Origin: Sphingobium sp. JS3065
GTDB taxonomy: Bacteria; Pseudomonadota; Alphaproteobacteria; Sphingomonadales; Sphingomonadaceae
DNA: 64,000 bases
Direction of reading: 5' to 3'
NCBI RefSeq assembly: GCF_026427355.1
Contig: NZ_CP102665.1
Span: 866,501-930,500 of the forward strand
The notes beneath the pieces were generated by a model that saw only the letters and a program-made list of their open reading frames with translations, made no database searches and was not told the DNA's origin. A program made the translations under genes and the position numbers. This document shows, piece by piece, positions 8,816 through 25,265 of this stretch (its first letter is position 1; every line of letters starts with the position of its first letter).

Positions 8816-8832
8816 CTTACGTTTACGTCAAG
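8816..8832 (-). promoter_or_regulatory. LiuR-type operator palindrome
   Basis: CTTACGTTTACGTCAAG, 20 bp upstream of the MerR start codon. It has the TTnACGTnnACGTnAA layout reported for LiuR-family MerR operators. It sits where the promoter of the MerR-acyl-CoA dehydrogenase operon should be. Binding is inferred from the match and the position. Confidence 0.6.
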
Positions 8833-8850
8833 GTTAGTGCAGGCCTTCTT

Positions 8851-8880
8851 AATCCTCCCCATCGGGAGATGGGGAGGATT
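8851..8880. repeat. Solo terminal hairpin of the DUF559-type repeat
   Basis: A perfect 12-bp inverted repeat AATCCTCCCCAT / ATGGGGAGGATT with a 6-bp loop, equal to one end of the elements at 3487-3980 and 6367-6531. It lies between the divergent MerR and DUF2946 genes and no second half is present nearby. Confidence 0.65.
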
Positions 8881-8938
8881 TAGGTGGGGCGATATGGCAT
8901 GGTGACAGGGCGGGGCGTGGCGGCTAGGGGTTTGCTCC

Positions 8939-9343
8939 ATGATGGGGGCAGTCAGACGTTCGGAGTCGGCGAGGGGCCTGTTGGCCGCGCTGGCTCTGCT
9001 CGTGCTGGCGATTCAGGTGATCGCGCCGTCGGGCTTCATGCCGGTGCGGACCGAGCGGGGCGTCGTGGTGACGCTGTGCACGGGGCAGGGCGCGGTCAAT
9101 GTCGTGGTCGACCGGGGGCAGGCTCCCTCCAGGCATGCGCCGGATGACGGCATGGCGGGGCAGCAGCACTGCCCCTTCGCCGCGTCGGTGCAGCCGGCGG
9201 TGCCGCCGCTGGTTCTGGCCGACCTGCCGCTGCCCGCCTGGCAGCTTGGCTTCGGGCCGATCGCCTTTGCGATCAAGACCGGGTGGATCGCCCGGCTGGC
9301 CGCGCCGCCGCCGCCTTCTTCGGGACCGCCCGCCGCCTTCTGA
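8939..9343 (+). CDS. DUF2946 family protein
   Basis: A 134-residue protein with an N-terminal hydrophobic segment (about residues 13-32, likely signal or anchor), followed by the family's spaced Cys/His features: VVVTLCTGQGAV and a later QQHCPFA. It ends with a second weakly hydrophobic stretch and a proline-rich tail. DUF2946 genes are often found beside TonB receptors and periplasmic copper proteins; here the receptor follows after 44 bp, suggesting co-transcription. A metal-related (copper or iron) role is inferred from context only. AGGGG stands 9 bp before the ATG. Confidence 0.75.
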   Translation: MMGAVRRSESARGLLAALALLVLAIQVIAPSGFMPVRTERGVVVTLCTGQGAVNVVVDRGQAPSRHAPDDGMAGQQHCPFAASVQPAVPPLVLADLPLPAWQLGFGPIAFAIKTGWIARLAAPPPPSSGPPAAF

Positions 9344-9387
9344 AAAATCCGCCGTTTTTCGTGCTTTTTCAGTAAGGTTGCCTTTTC

Positions 9388-11412
9388 ATGTCCGCTTTTT
9401 CCCTTCTGCGCGGCGTTTCGCTGTGCGCGCTTGCCTGTTCCTTTTCCGCTCCCGCCCTGGCCGATGAAGCGGCGGAGCAGAGCCGGATCATCGTTACCGC
9501 CAGTCCCATGGTCGAGGAGGCGGCGGAGCGGCTGCTCCGCACGCCGGGCGGGGTCGGTGTCGTGCCTGCCGAGGCATTCGGCGACCGGCTGGCCGTTTCC
9601 CTGCGCGATGCGCTGAGCTTCTCGCCCGGCGTCTATACCCAGCCGCGCTTCGGGCAGGAGGTGCGGATTTCCATTCGCGGATCGGGCCTGTCGCGGGGTT
9701 TTCATATGCGCGGGCTGACGCTGTTGCAGGACGGCATTCCGATCAACATGGCCGACGACAATGGCGATTTCCAGGAACTGGACCCGCAGGTCTTCCAGCA
9801 TCTGGAGGTGTATCGCGGCGGCAATGCGCTGCGGCTGGGCGGGTCGACGCTGGGCGGGGCGATCAACGCGGTGACGCCGACCGGGCGGACGGCGCCGGGG
9901 GCGGAAATGCGGGTCGACGGCGGGTCGTTCGACACGCTGCGGGGCAAGGCGGCCTATGGCTATAGCGACGGGCGGGGGGATGCGTGGGCCGCGCTGACCG
10001 CCGACCGGTCCGATGGGGACCGGGATCATGGGCGGCGCAGGGCGTTGCGGTTCAACGGCAATGTCGGGTTGAAGCTGAATGACCGGGTGGAGACGCGCTT
10101 CTATGCCAGCGTGCAGACGATCCGGCAGAAATTGTCGGGGGCGCTGAACGAAGGCGATGCGTTGGACCATCCGGCCAAGGGCAATTTCGCCGGGGATCAG
10201 GCGCGCAACATCGATTCGATCCGCTTGCAGAACCGGACCACGGTGGCGCTGGACGGCGGGGAACTGGCGTTCGGCCTCTATTATAACGCCAAGGCGCTGG
10301 ATCATCCGATCTTTCAGGTGGTCGACCAGAAGTCGGAGGATCGCGGGGTTTTCGCCAGCCTCGATCTGGCGGGGAATATCGGCGGCGTGCCGGTCGAACT
10401 GACGCTGGGCGGACAGGCGCGGTTCGGGCAGGGGCGGTTCCGCCAGTTCGTCAATCTGAACGGCAAGGCGGGCGCGCCGCGATCCTATCAGAGGGCGCGG
10501 GCGCAGACGATCAACAGCTATGGCGAGGTGCGGGTTGCGCCGGTTGCGGGGCTTTGGCTGATCGCGGGGGGCATATACAGCCATGGCGAGCGGCGGCTGG
10601 ACAATCGTTTCGCCCCGGCGGCGAGCGGGGACGTGTCGTTCGACGCCTTCGCGCCGAAATTCGGGCTGCTGTTCGAACCGGCGCAGGCGGTGCAATTTTA
10701 CGCCAATTACAGCCGGTCGGTGGAATTGCCGGGCTTCATCGAACTGGGGCAGACGCAGTTCGACACGCTGGCCGTCGGTTTCGTTCCGCTGAGGACGCAA
10801 AAGGCGTGGACGGCGGAGATCGGCGCGCGCGGGACGCGGGGCATGGCGCATTGGGACATCAGCCTCTATCGCGCCGACCTGCGCGGCGAGTTGCTGCAAT
10901 ATGGGGCGGGCGACAGCGCGATTCCCGCGGCGACCTTCAATGCGGGGCGGACGCGGCATCAGGGGGTCGAGGCGGGGCTGGACCTGGCGCTGACCCCCTG
11001 GGCGAGCCTACGGCAGGTCTATCAATATAGCGATTTCCGCTTCCGCGAAGACGCGCATTTCGGGGACAATCGTCTGCCGGTGGTGCCGCGCCATTTCTAT
11101 CGCGCCGAACTGAAGCTGGGGACGGAGAAGCTGAGCGTCTCGCCCGCCGTGGAATGGCTGCCGCAGGGGGCGTGGGTGGATTATGCCAACACGAAGCGGG
11201 TCGGGGATTATGCGACGTTGAACCTGGGCGCGCAGGCGCAGGTGAAACCGGGCGTCACGCTGTTCCTGGATGCGCGCAACCTGACGGCGGAACGGGCTGT
11301 GGGCGATATTAGCGCGGTGGTCGACTATTCGAAGCTGGCGCCCGCGTCCCGGGCGATCTTCTATCCGATCGAGCGGCGCGCCTTCTATGGCGGCGTGCGG
11401 GCGCGGTTCTGA
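9388..11412 (+). CDS. TonB-dependent outer-membrane receptor (metal-chelate type)
   Basis: A 674-residue receptor. A signal peptide ends near SAPALA (residue 26). The TonB box region is SRIIVTASP. The plug domain includes LRDALSFSPGVYTQPRF and ISIRGSGLSRGFHMRGLTLLQDGIPIN, followed by YRGGNALRLGGSTLGGAIN. The rest is a 22-stranded barrel ending in an aromatic residue (VRARF). It resembles FecA-type receptors. Neighbours are DUF2946 upstream and a broken PepSY gene 3 bp downstream, which suggests it once belonged to an iron or copper uptake operon with a PiuB-like reductase. Substrate is not determinable. Confidence 0.92.
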   Translation: MSAFSLLRGVSLCALACSFSAPALADEAAEQSRIIVTASPMVEEAAERLLRTPGGVGVVPAEAFGDRLAVSLRDALSFSPGVYTQPRFGQEVRISIRGSGLSRGFHMRGLTLLQDGIPINMADDNGDFQELDPQVFQHLEVYRGGNALRLGGSTLGGAINAVTPTGRTAPGAEMRVDGGSFDTLRGKAAYGYSDGRGDAWAALTADRSDGDRDHGRRRALRFNGNVGLKLNDRVETRFYASVQTIRQKLSGALNEGDALDHPAKGNFAGDQARNIDSIRLQNRTTVALDGGELAFGLYYNAKALDHPIFQVVDQKSEDRGVFASLDLAGNIGGVPVELTLGGQARFGQGRFRQFVNLNGKAGAPRSYQRARAQTINSYGEVRVAPVAGLWLIAGGIYSHGERRLDNRFAPAASGDVSFDAFAPKFGLLFEPAQAVQFYANYSRSVELPGFIELGQTQFDTLAVGFVPLRTQKAWTAEIGARGTRGMAHWDISLYRADLRGELLQYGAGDSAIPAATFNAGRTRHQGVEAGLDLALTPWASLRQVYQYSDFRFREDAHFGDNRLPVVPRHFYRAELKLGTEKLSVSPAVEWLPQGAWVDYANTKRVGDYATLNLGAQAQVKPGVTLFLDARNLTAERAVGDISAVVDYSKLAPASRAIFYPIERRAFYGGVRARF

Positions 11413-11414
11413 TC

Positions 11415-11893
11415 ATGGAAGGCGGTTCCTTCTATCAGGCGATGTGGCGCTGGCATTTCTATGCGGGGCTGATCGTCCTGCCGGTGCTGGCGTTGATGGC
11501 GGTGACGGGCGCGCTCTATCTCTACAAGCCGGAGATCGAGCGGGCCGTCTATCATGACAGGATCGTGGTGCGGCCGGGCGGGGCGCTGCTGCCGCCGCCG
11601 TCATGCGGACGGTCAAGGATCTGCACAGTCTGGCGCTGACCGGGCCTGTCGGCAACCGGCTGGTGGAGGTGGTGGCGGGCTGTCTTTGTTTGCTGCTGCT
11701 GTGCGTGACCGCGCCGGTGCTGTGGTGGAAGCGGCGCCTGGGTGAGCCGCCTGCCGCCGGGACGGGCGACAGGCGGGTCGTGGCGGGGTTGATGCTGGGG
11801 CTGGGCGCGCTGTTTCCGCTGACGGGGTTGAGCATGGCGGTGGCTTTGGTTGGGGAGTGGGTTTTGGGGAGGTTGCGCTCCGTTCGGTCTTGA
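11415..11893 (+). pseudogene. Remnant of a PepSY-associated membrane protein (PiuB-like)
   Basis: The first frame (11415-11639) encodes a normal start, WRWHFYAGLIVLPVLALMAV..., which is the first helix of the family, then runs out of frame after RPGGALLPPP. The second frame (from about 11603 to 11893) has the internal family signature RTVKDLHSLALTGPVGNR, then jumps to what looks like the C-terminal helix pair (VTAPVLWWKRRLG and GLGALFPLTGLSMAV). Intact relatives are about 400-480 residues; only about 160 remain, so at least two internal deletions plus a frameshift are needed. It follows the TonB receptor by 3 bp. Confidence 0.8.
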
Positions 11894-11934
11894 TGCGTTG
11901 CGCTGCTGCGTAGCGGGAGCGGGACTGACTGGTT

Positions 11935-12125
11935 GGGGTGGAGAGCGGACGTTCAGTTTTCCGTTCGCCCTGAGCCCTTCGTCTACCTGCCAGGGCAGGC
12001 GCTCAGGATAAACTTGCCTTCGGCAAGTCGAAGCCTTCAGCCGAGCGGAGCGAGGCTTCCATGCTTCGCCTCCGCTCAGCAGAGCCCTTCGACTTCGCTC
12101 AGGGCGAACGGATATCTAATGTCCG
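11935..12125. repeat. Dispersed extragenic palindromic element, copy 1
   Basis: Contains CCGTTCGCCCTGAGCCCTTC, the CTGCCAGGGCAGGCGCTCAG segment, a CTTGCCTTCGGCAAG hairpin, and ends CAGGGCGAACGGATATC. About 120 bp are nearly identical to copy 2 (30021-30210), and the right 80 bp are identical in inverted form to copy 3 (50076-50171). Its left end, GGTGGAGAGCGGACGTTCAG, is the reverse complement of the right end of copy 2. It fills the gap 11894-12209, which contains no gene. Confidence 0.75.
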
Positions 12126-12209
12126 CAACTGGCCAATTGCCGACGTTCCAATCCTCAGGATCGCGACGGGGGCTGGAGCCGACTCGGCTTTAGGTCTAGG
12201 GGCGTCTGG

Positions 12210-13832
12210 ATGTTGCGCCTTTCCGGATTGAAACTGCCCCTCGACCATAGCGCCGATGCGATGCCCGCCGCCATTTGCGAGCGGCTGGGCATCGAACCGC
12301 ACGAACTGTCGCGCCATGTCCTGGTGCGGCGGGGCAATGATGCGCGGCGGAAGAATGCGATCCAGCTTGTCTACACCGTCGATGTCGAGGTGACGGACGA
12401 AGCGGCGGTGCTGGAGCGTTTCGCCAAGGATCATGACGTGCGCCCGCGTCCGGACACCGACTACCGGTTCGTGGCGAAGGCGCCCGGCGGCTGGTCGGGC
12501 AAGCGGCCCGTCGTCATCGGCGCGGGGCCGTGCGGGCTGTTCGCCGGGCTGATCCTGGCGCAAATGGGTTTTCGCCCGATCATCCTGGACCGGGGCAAGG
12601 TGGTGCGGGAGCGGACCAAGGATACCTGGGGCCTGTGGCGCCGGGCCGAACTCAACCCCGACAGCAATGTCCAGTTCGGAGAGGGCGGGGCGGGGACATT
12701 TTCCGACGGCAAGCTGTATTGCCGGGTGAAAGACCCGCGCTTTCTGGGGCGCAAGGTGCTGGAGGAATTCGTCGCGGCGGGCGCGCCGGACGATATCTTG
12801 ACCGAGGCGCATCCCCATATCGGCACATTCCGGCTGGTCTCCATGGTGGAGGCGATGCGGCGGCAGATCGAGGGGCTGGGCGGCGAATATCGCTGGCAGC
12901 ACCGGGTCGACGAACTGGAACTGGAGCGGCAGGGCGACGGCGCGCAGAAGCTGCGCGGCGTGCATCTGGCGGACGGCGGCTTCATCGAGACGGACCATGT
13001 CGTGCTGGCGGTGGGGCACAGCGCCCGCCCGACCTTCGAGATGCTGCATGCGCGGGGCGTGCATATCGAGGCGAAGCCCTTTTCCATCGGCGTGCGGATC
13101 GAGCATCCGCAAAGCTGGATCGACCGGGCGCGTTTCGGCAAGTGCGCCGGGCATCCCGCCTTGGGCGCGGCGGCATACAGCCTGGCCCATCATTGCGCCA
13201 ACGGCCGCACCGTCTACAGTTTCTGCATGTGTCCCGGCGGGCGGGTGGTGGCGGCGACTTCGGAGGAAGGGCGCGTCGTCACCAATGGCATGAGCCAATA
13301 TTCGCGGGCCGAATTCAACGCCAATTCGGGGCTGGTCGTCGGCATCGAACCGGAGCGCGACTATCCCGGCGGGCCGCTGGCGGGGATAGAGTTGCAGCGC
13401 CATTGGGAAAGCATGGCCTTTATCGCGGGGGGCAAGACCTATCATGCGCCGGGGCAGAGGGTCGGGGATTTCCTGGCCGGGCGGGCTTCGAGCGAACTGG
13501 GTGAGGTTGTCCCCTCCTACAAGCCGGGCGTCACCATGACCGACCTGTCGCGATGCCTGCCCGAATTCGTGCTGGAGGCCTTTCATGAGGCGATCCCGGT
13601 CTTCGGGCGGCAGATCGCCCATTATGACCACCCCGACGCGGTGATGACGGGGGTGGAGACGCGCACCTCCTCCCCCATCCGGATCACGCGGGGGAAGGAT
13701 TTTCAGAGCCTCAACGTGGCGGGCCTTTATCCCGCCGGGGAAGGTGCGGGCTATGCCGGGGGGATTTTGTCGGCGGCGATCGACGGGATCAAGGTGGCCG
13801 AGGCGGTGGGGCTGAGCATCGCGGCGGGGTGA
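12210..13832 (+). CDS. FAD-dependent dehydrogenase of the COG2509 type
   Basis: A 540-residue flavoprotein. Residues about 1-90 form an N-terminal domain seen in this family (IQLVYTVDVEV). The Rossmann FAD site is KRPVVIGAGPCGLFAGLILAQMG near residue 100, followed by the conserved SNVQFGEGGAGTFSDGKL motif. The C-terminal part has TGVETRTSSPIRI and the FAD-contacting GLYPAGEGAGYAGGI with SAAIDGIKVAEA. The reaction is unknown; family members are annotated as uncharacterised NAD(P)/FAD oxidoreductases. It is a single gene between a repeat and an AT-rich gap. Confidence 0.88.
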   Translation: MLRLSGLKLPLDHSADAMPAAICERLGIEPHELSRHVLVRRGNDARRKNAIQLVYTVDVEVTDEAAVLERFAKDHDVRPRPDTDYRFVAKAPGGWSGKRPVVIGAGPCGLFAGLILAQMGFRPIILDRGKVVRERTKDTWGLWRRAELNPDSNVQFGEGGAGTFSDGKLYCRVKDPRFLGRKVLEEFVAAGAPDDILTEAHPHIGTFRLVSMVEAMRRQIEGLGGEYRWQHRVDELELERQGDGAQKLRGVHLADGGFIETDHVVLAVGHSARPTFEMLHARGVHIEAKPFSIGVRIEHPQSWIDRARFGKCAGHPALGAAAYSLAHHCANGRTVYSFCMCPGGRVVAATSEEGRVVTNGMSQYSRAEFNANSGLVVGIEPERDYPGGPLAGIELQRHWESMAFIAGGKTYHAPGQRVGDFLAGRASSELGEVVPSYKPGVTMTDLSRCLPEFVLEAFHEAIPVFGRQIAHYDHPDAVMTGVETRTSSPIRITRGKDFQSLNVAGLYPAGEGAGYAGGILSAAIDGIKVAEAVGLSIAAG

Positions 13833-14105
13833 GTCGCTGTCCTCTTATCCGGGAGGCCGTCCATCAAAACCGATACTGCGAAACGGGTTGGCCGCTGTTG
13901 CTGCGACGGCATGGGAGCGATGTGCCAAATCGGGACGGACGGGCGCGGTTTTGAAATTTTTCATATGTCAGTGAGATTGCTGCTTTATATTCATTACTAA
14001 GCTGGGGGCGTTTGTAATATATAGCTTCGTGCTGCTTTTCGGCCGGTCACCACCGCCGCAGCCGCATTCCAACGATATCGATAAATCCTGGCAGAGGAGG
14101 CCCTC
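13833..14105. other. Gap upstream of the small TonB-C-like gene
   Basis: No gene seen. The middle part (about 13955-14025) is distinctly AT-rich for this chromosome, with TTTGAAATTTTTCATATG and TTTGTAATATATAGC, and is the likely promoter region for the gene at 14106. Confidence 0.5.
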
Positions 14106-14612
14106 ATGCATGCCAAGCCCTTTATTTTGGCGCTTTGCTCATCCCTGCTGCTTTCAACAGGGGTTGGTGCCAGACAGCCCGGCGATCAACTGACCGTCGT
14201 TGCTTCACCGGAAAAGGAAATCACCTATCGGAATTGGTCGAACCGGACCGAAAACCGGTTGGCCAACAGCGTGCGCCGGAACGCCGGGCACTTCGACAAT
14301 CATAGTTCGGTCGGCTTTGCCCGCGTGCAGTTCCGTCTGGACGGCAACGGGCGGCCGCAGGCCGTCGCCTTGGCCCAGCCGTCCGAATCCCGGACGATCG
14401 ACCGCATTTCGCTGCGCGCGGTCAAGACCATGGGCAGCCTGACGCCGCTGCCGCAGGGAATCTCCGCCGATTCCAAGTTCGAGGCGTGGATCATCGTCGC
14501 CAATGACGTGTGGCAGAGGGACGACATGATGAACCAGTTGCGCGCGGCCCACCGCACGCGGACGCTGGCTGAGGCGGATGGGGAACGGCCCGTCCTGATT
14601 GCGTCGCGCTGA
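14106..14612 (+). CDS. Secreted protein with TonB C-terminal-like domain
   Basis: A 168-residue protein with a clear signal peptide (MHAKPFILALCSSLLLSTGVGA, cut here at the likely cleavage point). The middle segment, FARVQFRLDGNGRPQAVALAQPS followed by SLRAVKTMGSLTPLP, has the pattern of the energy-transducer TonB C-terminal fold, in which a beta strand is followed by an aligned helix. There is no membrane anchor and no proline-rich spacer, so it cannot act as a normal TonB. It may be a periplasmic accessory protein. AGAGGAGGCCCTC precedes the ATG. Function unknown. Confidence 0.65.
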   Translation: MHAKPFILALCSSLLLSTGVGARQPGDQLTVVASPEKEITYRNWSNRTENRLANSVRRNAGHFDNHSSVGFARVQFRLDGNGRPQAVALAQPSESRTIDRISLRAVKTMGSLTPLPQGISADSKFEAWIIVANDVWQRDDMMNQLRAAHRTRTLAEADGERPVLIASR

Positions 14613-14907
14613 CCGCTGCCTCCCCCCTTGGCGGTGTTCCGCGTCGCGAAGTCTGGAGAGGCGCTCAACGGGGCCGATGGTCCTGCGCCCCTCCAGCTTC
14701 CCGCGAAGCTTATTGATTTATCCGCGAAATTGAAGATTAAGATAGGATTGTCCGAATAGGCGGATGATTGTTGCTATTTTGATCATTTTTATAACTGAAT
14801 AAATATAAAAGATATTTCTTTGGTTATAGATTGGGCGATGGAAGGGGAATTGGGGCGGACATGTTTCCTGTCGGTGAAACCGCTTTCGCAGTGGCGGTGC
14901 GCGAGGA
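14613..14907. other. AT-rich gap before the SNase-like gene
   Basis: No gene supported. Bases 14705-14830 are markedly AT-rich (for example AACTGAATAAATATAAAAG) against a background of about 65% GC. Together with the degenerate SNase and Fic fragment that follow, this suggests acquired or decaying DNA. Confidence 0.5.
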
Positions 14908-15282
14908 ATGATCGCAGCCTTGTTCCTTGCCTCGGCCGTGGCGGTCGTCGACGGCGGCACGCTGCGGGTGAATGGCGAGCATATCCGGCTGCTCGGCATA
15001 GAGGCGGCCGATGTCGCCGCCCGATGCGGCAAGGGCGGGAATTGCCCGTCCGCCGACCTGCGGCGGAGCAAGGACAGCCTCAAACATTCGCTGCGCGATC
15101 CGATCACCATCATCCCCGTGGCGCGAGACGCCGCGGGGCGGACGGTGGCGATCATCTACGCCGGGGGCCTGAACGTGTCGTGCGAGCAGTTGCGCAAGGG
15201 CATGGCGGTCTACAAGCCCCGTTGGGACAGCGAACGCCGCCTGGCCAGGGAGTGCCGGTTTGCCCGCGTCGAGGGCAGATAG
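14908..15282 (+). CDS. Small staphylococcal-nuclease-like protein, probably catalytically degenerate
   Basis: A 124-residue protein with a short hydrophobic N-terminus and the SNase (thermonuclease) core: VVDGGTLRVNGEHIRLLGIEAAD and the later AGRTVAIIYAGGLNVSCEQLRKG. In active family members the first motif is VVDGDT and the loop after RLLG is I/VDAPE; here the second Asp is Gly and the D...E pair reads E..D. The two arginines (in HIRLLG and AGRTV) remain. Four cysteines suggest an oxidised, exported form. It is followed directly by a Fic fragment. Activity is doubtful. Confidence 0.7.
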   Translation: MIAALFLASAVAVVDGGTLRVNGEHIRLLGIEAADVAARCGKGGNCPSADLRRSKDSLKHSLRDPITIIPVARDAAGRTVAIIYAGGLNVSCEQLRKGMAVYKPRWDSERRLARECRFARVEGR

Positions 15283-15319
15283 GCTTTGTGCCCGTTGCGT
15301 TATTGGCGTGTGGGTCGTG

Positions 15320-15475
15320 GACGTGAAAATAGTGACCGATCGGTTGGGCACGACGGTCAACACCGCCGCGGCGCTGATCAACGATCTGATCGCTTATGGA
15401 ATATTAGCGGAAATGACAGGGCGGCAGCGCAACCGCTTGTTTGTCTTTCGTGAATATCTCGATCTGTTCCGTTAA
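15320..15475 (+). pseudogene. C-terminal fragment of a Fic-family protein
   Basis: The frame ending at 15475 gives DVKIVTDRLGTTVNTAAALINDL followed by GILAEMTGRQRNRLFVFREY. This is the winged-helix tail found at the C-terminus of many Fic/DOC adenylyltransferases (pattern GIL.E.TGR.RNR.F....YL). No Fic core motif (HPFxxGNGR) lies upstream; the preceding DNA belongs to the SNase gene in another frame. It is therefore a remnant of a deleted gene. It overlaps the end of the convergent gene by 4 bp. Confidence 0.6.
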
Positions 15476-15888
15476 GGGGGCCTATGCCCGGCACTGGAAG
15501 TGCAGGTCCGGGCAAAGGCTTGATGTGCAGGATGGATGCCCTGCTTCAGCAGGTCATTGCGGGCTGACTGTCCCTTGCCCGTGGAGATGGGCGCGGTGGT
15601 CGTCGATTTCTGATGGCTGACGCCGCCGTTCAAGGATTGCGTCTGGGTCTGCACCGATCCTGAAGGGCTGACCGGCGATTTATGGATCGATGCCGATGCA
15701 TTATAGTCCGCCTGCGCCTGGTTGGATCCGGCTCCCTGTCCCTGACCGGCGCCATTGCTTCCGTTCACCTGATATTGGCTTTGATACACGGACTGATTGT
15801 TCTGGGTCTGATATTGCGATTGGGTTTGGGCGCAAAGCGGCGCCAATGGAACGGTCGAAATCAGCGCGAACGAGATGAGTTTCAACAT
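15472..15888 (-). CDS. Secreted Gln/Asn/Ser-rich protein of unknown function
   Basis: A 138-residue protein with a signal peptide ending PLAPLCA. The mature part is low-complexity and rich in Gln, Ser, Asn and Gly (QSQYQTQNNQSVYQSQYQV and repeated SQ/TQ pairs), with no recognisable domain. The last 25 or so residues are different in composition and include a Cys. The ATG at 15888 has GGAGAACAG upstream. Low complexity means homology would be hard to judge; it could be a surface or matrix component. Confidence 0.55.
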   Translation of the reverse strand: MLKLISFALISTVPLAPLCAQTQSQYQTQNNQSVYQSQYQVNGSNGAGQGQGAGSNQAQADYNASASIHKSPVSPSGSVQTQTQSLNGGVSHQKSTTTAPISTGKGQSARNDLLKQGIHPAHQAFARTCTSSAGHRPP

Positions 15889-16022
15889 AGCTGTTCTCCT
15901 CCACAGATGCGACCCGATCGACGGTTTAGCCGGTCATCCCTAAATGCAGGTAAATGGGGGTGGTCGCGTGGGTAGGCCTTTGCCCTCCCATTTGGGTGGC
16001 TCTTATCGACTGCTGTGGAAGC

Positions 16023-16096
16023 TGGATGCCCGACGAGGATTCGAACCTCGATTGACGGAGTCAGAGTCCGTAGTCTTACCTTTAGACGATCGGGCA
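16023..16096 (-). tRNA. tRNA-Gln (anticodon CTG)
   Basis: Read on the minus strand: acceptor TGCCCGA pairing with TCGGGCA, D stem GTCT/AGAC, anticodon stem ACGGA/TCCGT with loop CTCTGAC (anticodon CTG), T arm CGAGG-TTCGAAT-CCTCG. CCA is encoded (16023-16025) after discriminator U. Total 74 bases including CCA. It stands alone, upstream of the rpoBC terminator on the same strand side. Confidence 0.95.
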
Positions 16097-16211
16097 TCAA
16101 AGTGGGCCAGCGGCTCACCGGAGACGCGCAGATAGGCGGGGATTCGGCTTTGGTCAAGAGGGTTTGCGGCGGGTCTTCCGCACAATTGCCGGGCCGTTGA
16201 CGACCGTCCGT

Positions 16212-16254
16212 CAAAAGAAAAACCCGCCGGACAAGCTGTCGCTTCCGGCGGGTT
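16212..16254 (-). terminator. Intrinsic terminator of the rpoBC operon
   Basis: On the minus strand, AACCCGCCGG (16254-16245) pairs with CCGGCGGGTT (16230-16221) around a 14-base loop, followed by TTTCTTTT. A 10-bp GC-rich stem plus U-run, 78 bp after the rpoC stop, is a standard Rho-independent terminator. Confidence 0.85.
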
Positions 16255-16331
16255 CTTTCCATGGCCGATGAGCCATGAAGGCTGGGAAGCCGCTTCCCAG
16301 ATAGGAAGCGGGCCCCTTTATTTCAAAGCGC

Positions 16332-20585
<4,254 letters not shown>

Positions 20586-20668
20586 ATTTCATGTCCCTCT
20601 AGAGGGTAAAATTTTCTCGGGCGAAGGAGGGGGGAGGGGCGCTGCCGAAACAGCGCCCGGCTTGCCCC

Positions 20669-24832
<4,164 letters not shown>

Positions 24833-25265
24833 TGCGTATCCTGCCTGTTTGTTCGTCGCATTTTTTCGCATCGCAGCGAAAATTCAGCCTGGCGAGGCAA
24901 GCGAAAGGGGTGATTCGCCCCTCTGCCGCCACGCAAAAAAGTGCGGGCCGGGACTGTCCGATCCGCACTGTCAGCATGTCGTAACCCGCCGTTTTCGCCC
25001 CATTCCGCCGGATTCGCGTGCTAGGCGAAGCCGGACCCCGAGCGATCCGGGGGACGGTTCATGCTAGGCCGGGAGGCGTCGCACGGACCGGATTTGAACG
25101 CCCCATATAGGCGCGATGCCGCCCCTTGTGAAGAGGCCAGAATGATGGGACCGGAATGGGTGAAGGGGGTTTGATCCACTTTAGTTGCCGCGCCGGATCG
25201 TTGTTGTAGAGAGGTGGGATGATATTGGGGGACGTTCAATCTCTTCTGCCGATCAAGCGCCCTGC
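24833..25265. other. rpoB leader and intergenic region
   Basis: No gene supported. The minus-strand rpoB leader of about 260 bases contains a GC-rich hairpin (CCCCCGG/CCGGGG-type around 25033-25052) and the short dyad AGGGG...CCCCT near 24904-24922. GCTAGGC occurs twice near 25020 and 25063. The plus-strand TonB receptor must start from the right-hand part. Confidence 0.5.
25104..25132 (-). promoter_or_regulatory. Candidate sigma-70-type promoter for rpoBC
   Basis: On the minus strand TTCACA (25132-25127), 17 bp spacer, TATATG (25109-25104). This is a good match in both hexamers and spacing for a housekeeping promoter and lies about 270 bp upstream of the rpoB start. Confidence 0.5.

Noticed and set aside
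9013..10959. 648-codon minus-strand frame opposite DUF2946 and the TonB receptor
   Set aside because: Spans two real genes and their gap; composition typical of an antisense shadow.
14718..15155. 145-codon minus-strand frame opposite the SNase-like gene
   Set aside because: The tail runs through the AT-rich non-coding patch and the body is antisense to the SNase core.
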